A DNA stretch of 64,000 nucleotides from contig NZ_QTTA01000016.1 of the NCBI RefSeq assembly GCF_003730275.1, positions 1-64,000 of the forward strand, written 5' to 3'. How positions within the stretch are numbered: position 1 is the stretch's first letter; every line of letters starts with the position of its first letter. Both the position numbers and the translations under genes were made by a program. This stretch comes from Brevundimonas halotolerans. GTDB taxonomy: Bacteria; Pseudomonadota; Alphaproteobacteria; Caulobacterales; Caulobacteraceae. Shown piece by piece: positions 46,068-55,257 of the stretch. A model generated the notes under the pieces. The model saw nothing but the letters and a program-made list of their open reading frames with translations, ran no database searches and was not told the origin of the DNA.

Positions 46068-46169
46068 ACCTGTCCTCCATGCGGTTGCGGCCAGCCATAC
46101 TGACTCTTGTCGCCGGGCGCCAGTTCGCGGTCCGGTCGCGCCCTCCGGCTTGTCCAGAGAGATCAGGAT

Positions 46170-46185
46170 GGTTTACCCGTATACC
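46170..46185. promoter_or_regulatory. Candidate TetR operator
   Basis: GGTTTACCCGTATACC at 46170-46185: arms GGTTTAC and GTATACC match in 6 of 7 positions around CC. It lies in the 129-base gap between the divergent TetR and glycosyltransferase genes, 11 bases before the latter's ATG, where a repressor would block transcription. A TTGTCC 17 bases before TTACCC may be part of the plus-strand promoter. Confidence 0.4.
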
Positions 46186-46196
46186 GGGGAGGGAAC

Positions 46197-47684
46197 ATGG
46201 ACGCCCATGCAACCGAGGAGCAGCGAACCGGTCCGGGCGCAGATTTCGGCCCGGCTCGCGCGCTGAGCGCTGCGCGACGATCCCTCACCTGGGGTCAGGG
46301 GCTTGGACTGGTCGCTTTGGGCACAGGGCTGGCGGCCTGGGCCTGGCGCGATCCTGCCGGCTTTCAGACCACAGTGTCCGTCGTGGTTCCCGCAGGCTTT
46401 CTGATCTGCGCCCTGTGGCGCCTTGCGCTCCTCCTCACCTCAAGGCGGCCGCCGTGTCCCACGCCCGGTCCCGGTCCACTGCCCCGCTATACAGTGGTCG
46501 CCGCCCTCCATGACGAGGCCGAGGTCATGCCCCAGCTGGTGGAGCATCTGGCGGCGCTCGACTATCCCGCCGACCGGCTGGAGGGCTTTCTGGCGCTCGA
46601 GGCCCACGATCACGCCACCATCGAGGCCGCCTATGCGGCCGACCGACCCGACTGGCTGTCGATCCTGATCGTTCCGCCGGGGGAGCCGCGCACCAAGCCG
46701 CGCGCCCTGAACCATGCCCTGGCCCGGGCGACCGGCCGGCTGATCACCGTCTATGACGCCGAGGATCACCCCGACTCCCTGCAGTTGCGCGAGGCCGCGG
46801 CCCGCTTTGCGCACGACACGACCGGCACCCTCGCCTGTCTTCAGGCCCCCCTGCGCATTCGTCGACGTGCCCGCAGTCCGGAGGCCTCCCCCTTCCTCGA
46901 CCGCCAATTTGCCGTCGAATATGCCGCCCTGTTCGAAGTCGTCCTGCCCGGCATGACCCGGCTGGGCCTGCCCTTTCCGCTGGGCGGCACCAGCAACCAC
47001 TTCCGCGTCGACACCCTGAAACAGGTCGGCGGCTGGGACGCCTGGAACGTCACAGAGGATGCCGACCTCGGCTTTCGCCTGTGGCGCGCCGGCTATCGCC
47101 TGGGCGTCCTGACGCGTCCGACGTGGGAGACACCGCCGGGAGGCCTGCACGCCTGGCTGCCCCAAAGGAACCGGTGGATGAAGGGCTATATGCAGACTTG
47201 GGGCGTGCACACGCGCCAGCCCCTGTCGCTGGGGCCGCGCGGGCTGCTGGCCCTGGTCATGACCCTCGGCGTGTCGCTGGCCTCGGCGGCCGTGCACGCC
47301 CCCTCGGTCGCCTGGGTCGTGGCCTCGGTTCTGGTGGCCGCGGTCGCTGGCATCTCGCCTTCGACCCCGATCCCTGCGGTCAGTGTCCTGATGCTCGGCG
47401 CGGGCATGGCCTGGGTCTCGGCCTTTGTCGGGGCTAAACGTGCCGGGATTCCCTACAGCCTGATCGATATCATCCAGGCGCCGGCCTACTGGTCTCTGCT
47501 CAGCCTGGCCTTTGCCCACGCGGCGTGGCGGCTGGTGACCCAGCCCTTTGCCTGGGACAAGACCCGCCATCGACCGGACCCGGAGCCTGACCTGACGCCC
47601 GAAACCGGGGCCGCCCCGCTGGACGCAGGGCCGCCGGTGCGCTTAACCAGCCCCCATGGCCTCGAGACTGTCCCCCCACCCTGA
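46197..47684 (+). CDS. Membrane glycosyltransferase, family 2 (processive type)
   Basis: 495 residues from ATG 46197 with a good GGGGAGG ribosome site. Two N-terminal helices (about 36-55 and 58-80), a cytoplasmic GT2 domain with YTVVAALHDEAEVM, DAED (187-190), TED (286-288) and QRNRW (323-327, the QxxRW motif of cellulose/hyaluronan-type synthases), then about four C-terminal helices and a proline-rich tail. It is probably a polysaccharide synthase or glycolipid transferase; product unknown. Divergent from the TetR gene and possibly controlled by it. Its end overlaps a possible upstream start of the next gene by 29 bases. Confidence 0.88.
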   Translation: MDAHATEEQRTGPGADFGPARALSAARRSLTWGQGLGLVALGTGLAAWAWRDPAGFQTTVSVVVPAGFLICALWRLALLLTSRRPPCPTPGPGPLPRYTVVAALHDEAEVMPQLVEHLAALDYPADRLEGFLALEAHDHATIEAAYAADRPDWLSILIVPPGEPRTKPRALNHALARATGRLITVYDAEDHPDSLQLREAAARFAHDTTGTLACLQAPLRIRRRARSPEASPFLDRQFAVEYAALFEVVLPGMTRLGLPFPLGGTSNHFRVDTLKQVGGWDAWNVTEDADLGFRLWRAGYRLGVLTRPTWETPPGGLHAWLPQRNRWMKGYMQTWGVHTRQPLSLGPRGLLALVMTLGVSLASAAVHAPSVAWVVASVLVAAVAGISPSTPIPAVSVLMLGAGMAWVSAFVGAKRAGIPYSLIDIIQAPAYWSLLSLAFAHAAWRLVTQPFAWDKTRHRPDPEPDLTPETGAAPLDAGPPVRLTSPHGLETVPPP

Positions 47685-47691
47685 TGTCCTG

Positions 47692-48552
47692 ATGACGCGC
47701 GACTGGGCCGACTACGCCCTGCTCGACTCCGGACATGGCCGCAAGCTGGAACGCTATGGCCGCTACACCGTGGTCCGGCCCGAGCCCCAGTGCGTGTGGG
47801 AGCCGCGCGATGCCTCGGCCTTCGACCGGGCCGATGCCGTCTTTGATCCGCAGGACGAGGATGACGACGGCCGCTGGCGCTTTGCGGGCAAGCCGGTCGA
47901 TGCCTTTCCGCTCGGCTGGGGCGAGACGCGGTTCACCGCCCGCTTCACCCCCTTTCGCCACCTCGCCTTCTTCCCGGAGCAGGCCGCCAACTGGGAATGG
48001 CTGGACCAGCGGATCCGCGCCCGCAAACAGCCGACCCGCATCCTGAACCTGTTCGGCTATACCGGCGTCGCCTCGCTGGTCTGTTCGGCCGCCGGAGCCG
48101 AAGTCACCCATGTGGATGCCTCGAAGAAGTCGGTCGCCTGGGCGCGCGAGAATGCCGAACTGTCGGGCCTTGCCGACCGGCCGATCCGCTGGATCGTGGA
48201 GGACGCCCGCCGCTATGTCGCCCGCGAGCGCAAGCGCGGCTCGCTCTATGACGGGATCATCCTCGACCCGCCCAAATACGGACGCGGCCCGACCGGTGAG
48301 GTCTGGCGCCTGTTCGAGGACCTGCCGGGCCTGCTGGCGGACTGCGCTGCTATTCTGGAGCCGCAGGCCGATTTCCTGCTGCTCAATGCCTATGCCGCGC
48401 GCATCTCGGGCCTGTCGCTGGCCCATCTGATGGATCAGGCGACCGCCGGCCGCGAGGGCCGCATCGACTGGGGCGAGCTGGCGCTGGCCGAAACCGGCGA
48501 GAACGGCCGTGCCATCGGTCTCAGCTTCTTTTCCCGGTGGTCCGCGACATGA
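47692..48552 (+). CDS. Class I SAM-dependent methyltransferase, RlmI/RlmK-like
   Basis: 286 residues from ATG 47692; ATG 47656 (298 residues) would overlap the glycosyltransferase gene. Contains the start DWADYALLDSGHGRKLERYG, the SAM motif RILNLFGYTGVASLVCSAAG, VDASKKSVAWARENAELSG and the catalytic-type DPPKYGRGPTGEVW. This is the family of 23S rRNA 5-methylcytosine/7-methylguanine methyltransferases without the PUA domain; the exact target base is not known. Stop overlaps the next start as ATGA. Confidence 0.88.
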   Translation: MTRDWADYALLDSGHGRKLERYGRYTVVRPEPQCVWEPRDASAFDRADAVFDPQDEDDDGRWRFAGKPVDAFPLGWGETRFTARFTPFRHLAFFPEQAANWEWLDQRIRARKQPTRILNLFGYTGVASLVCSAAGAEVTHVDASKKSVAWARENAELSGLADRPIRWIVEDARRYVARERKRGSLYDGIILDPPKYGRGPTGEVWRLFEDLPGLLADCAAILEPQADFLLLNAYAARISGLSLAHLMDQATAGREGRIDWGELALAETGENGRAIGLSFFSRWSAT

Positions 48553-49346
48553 CCGAGCGCCTGATCACCTCCCTGACCAATGACACCGTCAAGTCGGTCC
48601 GCGCCCTGCACATGCGCAAGGAGCGCGAGTTCACCGGTCAGTTCCTGTCAGAGGGCCTGAAGTTCATCGGCGAAGCCCTTGATATGGGACGCACACCCCG
48701 CCTGCTTATGGTCGGGATGGAGGCCCGCCCCCACGCCCTGCTCGACCGGGCCCGCGCCGCCACCGAGGCCGCCGGCGGCGAGATCGTCGTCGTCACCCAC
48801 CCCATCCTCGAAAAGATCAGCCGCCGCGATAACCCCCAGACCGTGCTGGCCGTCTTCGATCAGGTCTATACCCCGCTGGACGCCATTGACCCGAGTTCGG
48901 CTCCGGCCTGGATCGCGCTGGAACAGGTCCGCGACCCCGGCAATCTGGGCACCATCATCCGCACCGCCGATGCGGCCGGTTGTGGCGGCGTCATCCTGAT
49001 CGGTGACTGCGTGGATCCCTATTCGGTCGAGGCCGTGCGGGCCACCATGGGCTCGGTGTTCGCCGTGACCCTGAGCCGGACCACGCCCGAGGCCTTCCTC
49101 GAATGGCGAAAGACCTGGCCCGGCAGCGTCATCGGTACCCGGCTGGACGCGACCGAGGCCCCGGGTTCGGCCCATTTCACCCGACCCAATCTGGTGCTGA
49201 TGGGCAATGAACAGGCCGGCCTGACCGACGCCCTCGCCGCCGCCTGTGACGTCAATGTCAAAATCCCGATGCGCGGCCGCGCCGACAGCCTGAACCTCGC
49301 CGTCGCCACCGGCATCATGGCCTATGCCGCGACGGAGGACCGCTAG
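48549..49346 (+). CDS. TrmH/SpoU-family RNA 2'-O-methyltransferase
   Basis: 265 residues from ATG 48549 (MTERLITSLTNDTVKSVRAL). N-terminal substrate-binding region then the SPOUT knot: LEQVRDPGNLGTIIRTADAA, LMGNEQAGL and IPMRGRADSLNLAVATGIM, the three SpoU motifs. Likely modifies a 2'-hydroxyl of rRNA or tRNA. Coupled to the upstream methyltransferase by ATGA. Its TAG stop shares CTAG (49343-49346) with convergent hrpB. Confidence 0.9.
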   Translation: MTERLITSLTNDTVKSVRALHMRKEREFTGQFLSEGLKFIGEALDMGRTPRLLMVGMEARPHALLDRARAATEAAGGEIVVVTHPILEKISRRDNPQTVLAVFDQVYTPLDAIDPSSAPAWIALEQVRDPGNLGTIIRTADAAGCGGVILIGDCVDPYSVEAVRATMGSVFAVTLSRTTPEAFLEWRKTWPGSVIGTRLDATEAPGSAHFTRPNLVLMGNEQAGLTDALAAACDVNVKIPMRGRADSLNLAVATGIMAYAATEDR

Positions 49347-51799
49347 GTCCCCCTCGGCTTGACCCGGGTCGTGGGTAGGGCGGCGGCGGGGTCTTCGGGC
49401 CAGGGGTGGCGGGGATAGCGACCCCGCATCTCGGCGCGCACGGCGGCCCATGAGCCCTTCCAGAAGCCGGGCAGGTCCTTCGTCACCTGCACCGGTCGCC
49501 GCGCGGGTGATAACAGGGCCAGGGTCAGCGGCACCCGGCCCTCGCCGACCGTCGGATGGGTCTTGACCCCGAACAGCTCCTGCACGCGGATATCGACGCG
49601 AGGTCCGCCCTCGGCGGCATAGTCGATGGCGGTCGAGCCCAGCGGCGTCTCGAGGCGCGCGGGGGCCAGCCGGTCAAGGTCGCGCTGTCGGTCCCACGGG
49701 ATCAGCGTCCGCAGACCTGTTTCCAACGCGCCATCCGCAATGCCTTCCAGCCCCTGCACGCTGGCCAGCAGCGGCCACAGCCACACCTCGCGCGCGGCCA
49801 GCAGCCCCTCATCCGACACATCCGGCCAGCCGTCATCCAGCCCCCGCAGAAAGGCCAGCCGCGCCCGCAGCGCCGAGGCCCGCTCGCCCCAGCGCAGGCC
49901 CTTGAGGCCGTCCCGCTCGATCTCGCCCTTCAGCAGGTCCGCGATCTGCGCCTTGTCGGGGGCACCCAGCGACACCTCCTCGACCACCAGTTCGCCGATC
50001 CGCTTGAGGCGGCGCACCTCCATCCGGCCGGACGGGGTGCGGACCATCCGCTCCTCCTCGATCATCCGGTGGCCCAGCGCCGCGATTTCCACCGGACAGG
50101 CCAGACGGATGCGGTCGCCGCTGATCCCGCCGCTCAGCTCCGCCACCGCCAGCCAGGGGGACCCAGCCAGCGCATCGGTCGGCTCCAGAAAGGCGCCCCG
50201 GCCCGAGGCCAACCGCACCTCGCCCGGTTTGCCGCGCGCCCGCGCCACCCGCTCGGGAAAGGCCTCGACGACCAGAAGGCCAGCATCAACCTCGCCCCCC
50301 TTTCCGCCGCCCGCCAGCCGCGCCCAGCGGTCGGCCAGCTTCAGCGCGTCGCGGGCGCGTGGCGAGCGGTCGCGGTCCAGCGCCTCCAGCCGGTCGCGCA
50401 GATCGGTCGAGGTCCCGCCGAGACCCGGTTCCCCCAGGATCGCGGCGATACGGGCACCCGTCAGGGCATCCCCCCGGTCGGACGCCACCGCCACCATATG
50501 CGCCAGCCGCGGGCTCATCGGCAGCTCGGCCATCCGCCGCCCATGCGGGGTCAGATCGCCCCGGTCGTCCAGCGCCCCCAGTCGGGTTAGCACCGCCCGC
50601 GCCTCGGCAAAGGCCCCCGCGGGCGGCGGGTCGATCAGCGCCAGCCCCTCGGCCGACCGTGCCCCCCACCGAGCCAGATCCAGCGCCAACCCGGTCAGGT
50701 CGGCCTCCAGAATCTCTGCCGGTTGTTCGGGGATCAGACCCCGGCTCTGTTCCTCGTCCCACAGGCGGTAGCAGGTGCCCGGCCCGACGCGCCCGGCCCG
50801 GCCCCGGCGCTGATCGGCCGAGGCGCGGCTGACCCTCACGGTCGCCAGCCGCGTCAGTCCGCTGGCTGGATCAAAGCGCGGCACCCGCGACAGGCCGCTG
50901 TCGACCACGGCTGTAATCCCCGGCAGGGTCAAACTGGTCTCGGCCACGGCCGAGGCCAGGATCACCCGGCGCTGGCCGGGCGGTGGCGCGGACAGGGCCC
51001 GGTCTTGCGCCGCGCGCTCCAACCCGCCGTACAGCGCCACGACCTCGACATTCGACGGCAGCTTCGCTTCGGACAGTGCCCGCCCGGTCCGGTGGATTTC
51101 CGACTGGCCGGGCAGGAAGACCAGCACGGACCCGCCCGTCTCGCCCAAGGCCCGGCGCACGGCCCGGGCCACCGCCACCTCCAGCCGTTCCGAAGGAGTG
51201 CTGCCCAGATGCACAGTCTCGACCGGAAAGGCCCGGCCCTCGGCCTCGATCACCGGCGGGCCGTCCAGCACCCGCACCATCGATGCCACATTCAGCGTCG
51301 CCGACATGACCACCAGCTTCAGGTCAGGCCGCAGCAGTTCCTGCGTCTGGCGGGCCAGGGCCAGTCCCAGATCGGCGTCGAGACTGCGCTCGTGAAACTC
51401 GTCGAACAGGACGGCGGACACGCCCTCGAGCCCCGGATCGGCGATGATCCGGCGGGTGAAGATGCCCTCGGTGATGACCTCGATGCGGGTCTTCGGACCG
51501 ACCCGGCTTTGCAGGCGGGTGCGATAGCCGACGGTCTCGCCCACCGGCTCACCGCGCATGTCGGCCATGCGCTCGGCAGCTGCCCGGGCAGCCAGCCGTC
51601 GCGGTTCGAGTACAAGGATGGTCCCGGCCCGGCCGATCTCGCTGTCCAGCAGGGCCAGCGGCACGCCGGTGGTCTTGCCCGCGCCCGGCGGGGCACCCAG
51701 CACAACGGCCGGGTGGTCCCGGACCGCCGCAATCAGGCGGTCCAGAACCTCATGGATGGGCAGGTCGGACGCCGCAGGGCGGCCAGGCGTGGTCGTCAC
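49343..51799 (-). CDS. hrpB: ATP-dependent helicase HrpB
   Basis: DEAH-box helicase of 818 residues, usual length. Walker A LGAPPGAGKTTGVPLAL near residue 37, DEFHERSLDAD, SAT motif VVMSATLN, and the HA2/HrpB C-terminal domain including ATRVKPRGT at the end. The cellular role in bacteria is not well defined. GTG start 51799, 20 bases after the transporter gene upstream, so may be co-transcribed with it. Confidence 0.94.
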   Translation of the reverse strand: MTTTPGRPAASDLPIHEVLDRLIAAVRDHPAVVLGAPPGAGKTTGVPLALLDSEIGRAGTILVLEPRRLAARAAAERMADMRGEPVGETVGYRTRLQSRVGPKTRIEVITEGIFTRRIIADPGLEGVSAVLFDEFHERSLDADLGLALARQTQELLRPDLKLVVMSATLNVASMVRVLDGPPVIEAEGRAFPVETVHLGSTPSERLEVAVARAVRRALGETGGSVLVFLPGQSEIHRTGRALSEAKLPSNVEVVALYGGLERAAQDRALSAPPPGQRRVILASAVAETSLTLPGITAVVDSGLSRVPRFDPASGLTRLATVRVSRASADQRRGRAGRVGPGTCYRLWDEEQSRGLIPEQPAEILEADLTGLALDLARWGARSAEGLALIDPPPAGAFAEARAVLTRLGALDDRGDLTPHGRRMAELPMSPRLAHMVAVASDRGDALTGARIAAILGEPGLGGTSTDLRDRLEALDRDRSPRARDALKLADRWARLAGGGKGGEVDAGLLVVEAFPERVARARGKPGEVRLASGRGAFLEPTDALAGSPWLAVAELSGGISGDRIRLACPVEIAALGHRMIEEERMVRTPSGRMEVRRLKRIGELVVEEVSLGAPDKAQIADLLKGEIERDGLKGLRWGERASALRARLAFLRGLDDGWPDVSDEGLLAAREVWLWPLLASVQGLEGIADGALETGLRTLIPWDRQRDLDRLAPARLETPLGSTAIDYAAEGGPRVDIRVQELFGVKTHPTVGEGRVPLTLALLSPARRPVQVTKDLPGFWKGSWAAVRAEMRGRYPRHPWPEDPAAALPTTRVKPRGT

Positions 51800-51819
51800 G
51801 GCGTCCGGCTACTCCAACG

Positions 51820-53250
51820 TCAGCCCAGCAGTTGCGGGAACAGGCCCAGCACCAGAATGGCCGTCACCGCCAGGGGACACACCCAGGCGATCAGGAAGCG
51901 CCAGGCGCCCAGGCCGCCGCCCTTCAGGCCGGTCTCGGCGTTGACCAGTTTGCGGTCCGCGACCCAGCCAATGAAGATGGCTGTGATCAGGCCCGACAGC
52001 GGCAGCAGCAGCTTTCCGGTGACCCCATCGATGGCGTCGAACCAGGTCGCGTTCTCAAATCCCGGAATGAAGGGAATGGGGCGTTGGTCGGCCAGCACAT
52101 TGAACGAGAGGGCCGACAGCAGACCGACCAGAAACACCAGCACGCCGATGCCGATGGCGGCCTTGGCACGCCCGACGCCGAACTTCTCGATCACCCAGCC
52201 GACCGAGATCTCGAGCAGCGACACCGAGGACGTCAGCGCCGCAAACAGGGCCAGGACGAAGAAGGCCAGACCGACGATGGCGCCGCCCGGCATGGCGTTG
52301 AAGGCGGCCGGCAGGGTCTGGAACATCAGGGTCGGGCCGGCATTCGGCTCCATCCCGACGAAGAAGACGATCGGGAAGATGGCGAGACCAGCGATAATGG
52401 CCACGCCGGTATCGGCGAAGGCGATCATACCCGAGGTCTGGCCCAGGTTGGTCTCGCGCGAGGCATAGGCGCCATAGGCGATCATGGCGCCGCCGCCGAG
52501 GCTCAGTGAGAAAAAGGCCTGGCCAAGCGCCGCGCTCAGCACGCCCGGCTGCAAGGCTCGCTCAAAGTCGGGCGTGAACAGGAAGGTCAGGGCTGCAGCG
52601 AAGTCGCCGATGATGGCGGCATAGACGGTGATGCCGATCAACAGGAAGAAGAAGGCGGGCATCAGCCAGGTCGCGGCCGCCTCGATGCCGCCCTTGACGC
52701 CCCGGGCGACGATCCAGACCGTCAGGACCACAAAGGCGAGCTGGAGCCCAACCAGGAGAACGGGGTTGGCGAACAGGGTCGGCATCATCTCCTGGATCTG
52801 CGCGACCGACTGTTCGGCATAGGCGCCCCTCAGCGGGTCCCCGGCTCCGATGGCACCGGCCAGATCGGCGGCGCTGGTCCCGACGAAGTAGATCACCCAG
52901 CCTGCCACCACGCCGTAGAAGGTCAGGATGGCGGTGTTGGCGATCAGGCCGACGATGGCCAGCAGGCTCCAGGCCGGGCTGGCCCCCGACTGGCGCGCCA
53001 GGTGGACGGCGCTGCCGATGGTCGAACGCTGGCCGTGGCGACCGATCAGGCTCTCGGCCAGCAGCAGCGGCAGGGCGATCAGCACCACGCACAGAATGTA
53101 CAGGATGACAAAGGCGCCGCCGCCATTGGTCCCCGCCTCGGTCGGAAAGCGCCAGAGGTTGCCGAGACCGACGGCAGACCCCGTCGCTGCGAGAATAAAG
53201 GCGGCCTTGGACGACCATTGCGCCTGACCGGCGGGCGAAGACGAGACCAT
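51820..53250 (-). CDS. Sodium-dependent transporter, NSS/SNF family
   Basis: 476 residues, about 12 hydrophobic segments. N-terminal WSSKAAFILAATGSAVGLGN and LWRFPTEAGTNGGGAF are the sodium- and substrate-site signature of the neurotransmitter:sodium symporters (LeuT-like). Probable amino-acid import driven by sodium. ATG 53250. Divergent from another amino-acid-type transporter, with 236 bases between them. Confidence 0.94.
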   Translation of the reverse strand: MVSSSPAGQAQWSSKAAFILAATGSAVGLGNLWRFPTEAGTNGGGAFVILYILCVVLIALPLLLAESLIGRHGQRSTIGSAVHLARQSGASPAWSLLAIVGLIANTAILTFYGVVAGWVIYFVGTSAADLAGAIGAGDPLRGAYAEQSVAQIQEMMPTLFANPVLLVGLQLAFVVLTVWIVARGVKGGIEAAATWLMPAFFFLLIGITVYAAIIGDFAAALTFLFTPDFERALQPGVLSAALGQAFFSLSLGGGAMIAYGAYASRETNLGQTSGMIAFADTGVAIIAGLAIFPIVFFVGMEPNAGPTLMFQTLPAAFNAMPGGAIVGLAFFVLALFAALTSSVSLLEISVGWVIEKFGVGRAKAAIGIGVLVFLVGLLSALSFNVLADQRPIPFIPGFENATWFDAIDGVTGKLLLPLSGLITAIFIGWVADRKLVNAETGLKGGGLGAWRFLIAWVCPLAVTAILVLGLFPQLLG

Positions 53251-53486
53251 ATAAACACTCCCCCGCGTCGGTGACCGGCTCGGCCCCGTCGCTGTTTGGT
53301 TACCGTTGCGGCGACCTTGAAGGCGCCCCCCCCTTGAATCAACCCCGCAGGCCCTGACCTTGGCGTTACCAAATAACTCTCACCGACCCTCAAGATGACG
53401 ATTGCGTGAAGACCGGGGCCGATCTAGCTTCCGCCCCGGAGCGGTGGCGGCCCCTTCGGACCGCCCGCTGGAGGCGACGTTCACCC

Positions 53487-55181
53487 ATGAGTACACCCCC
53501 TGTTTCGGGAGGCGGCAACCGCCTGTTCCTGAAGAAATCGATTGCCCAGATTCAGAATGAAGCCGCCAAGAGCGAGCTGAAGCGCAGCCTGGGTCCCATC
53601 AACCTTATGAGTCTCGGCGTCGGCGCCATCATCGGTGCTGGCATCTTCGTTCTGACCGGTCAGGTAGCCGCAGACTATGCTGGTCCGGCCATAATGCTGA
53701 GCTTCGTGGCGGCGGGCATTGCCTGCGCGCTGGCCGGACTTTGCTATGCAGAACTGGCCTCGACCATGCCTGTGTCGGGTTCGGCCTACACCTACGCTTA
53801 CGGAACCTTGGGCGAAGTCTTCGCCTGGATCATGGGCTGGCTGCTGGTACTGGAGTACGGCATCGCCGCCTCCACGGTCGCGGTGGGGTGGTCCGGCTAT
53901 GTCGTCTCGATCATGGGCGACTTCGGCCTGGCCGATAACCTCTTCCCCTCATTGACCTACGCCGGACAGGAGGGCGCCCGCTGGGCCACCCCGATGATCG
54001 AAGCGGTTCGCGGAGATGCCGGCACGGCGCTGCAGGCGACCGGCACCTTCAACCTGGTCGCGGCCGTCGGCATCGCCGCCGTCTGCGCCCTGCTGGTGCT
54101 GGGCGTCAGTGAATCGGCGAACGTCAACAACATCATCGTGGTCATCAAGATCATCGTGCTGCTGACGTTCATCGCTGTAGGCATCACCTATGTGAACCCG
54201 GACAACTGGGTGCCCTTCATCCCGCCTGCAGACCCGGCCGAGCCGGGCCGCTATGGCGTCGACGGAATCTTCCGCGGGGCCGCGATCATCTTCTTCGCCT
54301 ACGTCGGTTTCGAAGCGGTCTCGACCGCTGCCGCCGAGGCCAAGAATCCGTCGCGGGACGTCCCGGTGGGCATCCTCGGCGCCCTGTTCATCTGCACGCT
54401 GATCTATATGGCCGTGGCCGCCGTAATGACCGGCGTGGTGCCCTATATGGAGCTGTCCAGCCCCGCCCCCGTGGCCGTGGCCATCGACCGGATGAACCTG
54501 ACCTGGGCCGACGTCCCGCTGGCCGCCGCGCCGGGGGGACAGCTGAACCTGATCAGCTTCCTGATCAAGATCGGCGCCATCACCGGCCTGTCCTCGGTCA
54601 TGCTGGTGCTCTGCTACGGCCAGACGCGCATCTTCTACACGATGTCGCGCGACGGCCTGCTGCCCAAGGTGTTCTCGCAGATCCACCCGAAATTCCGCAC
54701 GCCGTGGATGGGGACGATCGTGCTGGGCGTCCTGATCGCCATCGCAGCGGCCTTCCTGCCGATCAGCCTGCTGGGTCAGCTGGTGTCGTTCGGAACGGCG
54801 GTCGCCTTCTCGATCGTCTGCCTGTCGGTCATCTATCTGCGGGTCAAACACCCGGAGCTGGAGCGTCCGTTCAAGGTGCCGGGCGGCATCATCACCGCCT
54901 GCCTCGGCATCGCTGCCTGTCTCTTCCTGGCCTGGAACAACTTCAAGCCAATGGTCGAACAGGCCTTCCCGACGCAGGAGCAGATTGCAAACGGGGCGGT
55001 TTCCGACCCGTTGACGCTGCAGCTGCTGGCCGGCTATGCCGTCATCGGCGCGGTCATCTACGCCGCCTACGGCTTCTGGCACTCCAAGCTGGCCAAGGGC
55101 ATCGACATCACCGAAGAGACGACCATCAACTCTCCGGCCGACGCTTTCGGCCACGGTGTCGACAACATCAAGGAAGACTGA
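53487..55181 (+). CDS. APC-family amino acid permease (cationic amino acid transporter type)
   Basis: 564 residues from ATG 53487. LGPINLMSLGVGAIIGAGIF and VLTGQVAADYAGPAIMLSF are helix 1 of the APC superfamily, followed by CYAELASTMPVSGSAYTYAY and about 12-14 hydrophobic segments. N-terminal LKKSIAQIQNEAAKSELKRS is common to the CAT-like group (YfnA/YhdG relatives). Substrate not known. Ends before a good terminator at 55207. Confidence 0.93.
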   Translation: MSTPPVSGGGNRLFLKKSIAQIQNEAAKSELKRSLGPINLMSLGVGAIIGAGIFVLTGQVAADYAGPAIMLSFVAAGIACALAGLCYAELASTMPVSGSAYTYAYGTLGEVFAWIMGWLLVLEYGIAASTVAVGWSGYVVSIMGDFGLADNLFPSLTYAGQEGARWATPMIEAVRGDAGTALQATGTFNLVAAVGIAAVCALLVLGVSESANVNNIIVVIKIIVLLTFIAVGITYVNPDNWVPFIPPADPAEPGRYGVDGIFRGAAIIFFAYVGFEAVSTAAAEAKNPSRDVPVGILGALFICTLIYMAVAAVMTGVVPYMELSSPAPVAVAIDRMNLTWADVPLAAAPGGQLNLISFLIKIGAITGLSSVMLVLCYGQTRIFYTMSRDGLLPKVFSQIHPKFRTPWMGTIVLGVLIAIAAAFLPISLLGQLVSFGTAVAFSIVCLSVIYLRVKHPELERPFKVPGGIITACLGIAACLFLAWNNFKPMVEQAFPTQEQIANGAVSDPLTLQLLAGYAVIGAVIYAAYGFWHSKLAKGIDITEETTINSPADAFGHGVDNIKED

Positions 55182-55206
55182 CGACCCTTTCCGTCAGACG
55201 CGCGAA

Positions 55207-55234
55207 GGCCCGGAGATCACTCTCCGGGCCTTTT
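55207..55234 (+). terminator. Intrinsic terminator after the APC permease
   Basis: GGCCCGGAGA at 55207-55216 pairs perfectly with TCTCCGGGCC at 55221-55230, followed by TTTT. It is 25 bases after the permease stop. Pgm converges from the other side, and the stem may act on both strands, though the minus-strand side has few T residues. Confidence 0.85.
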
Positions 55235-55257
55235 CGTATTCGGGAGGCCGCGTCGCC

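Noticed and set aside
45445-46196. Searched for a cobalamin riboswitch ahead of the BtuFCD-type genes
   Set aside because: The region upstream of the binding-protein gene is the TetR coding sequence, and the 129-base gap beyond it has no recognisable B12-box; regulation is more likely by TetR.
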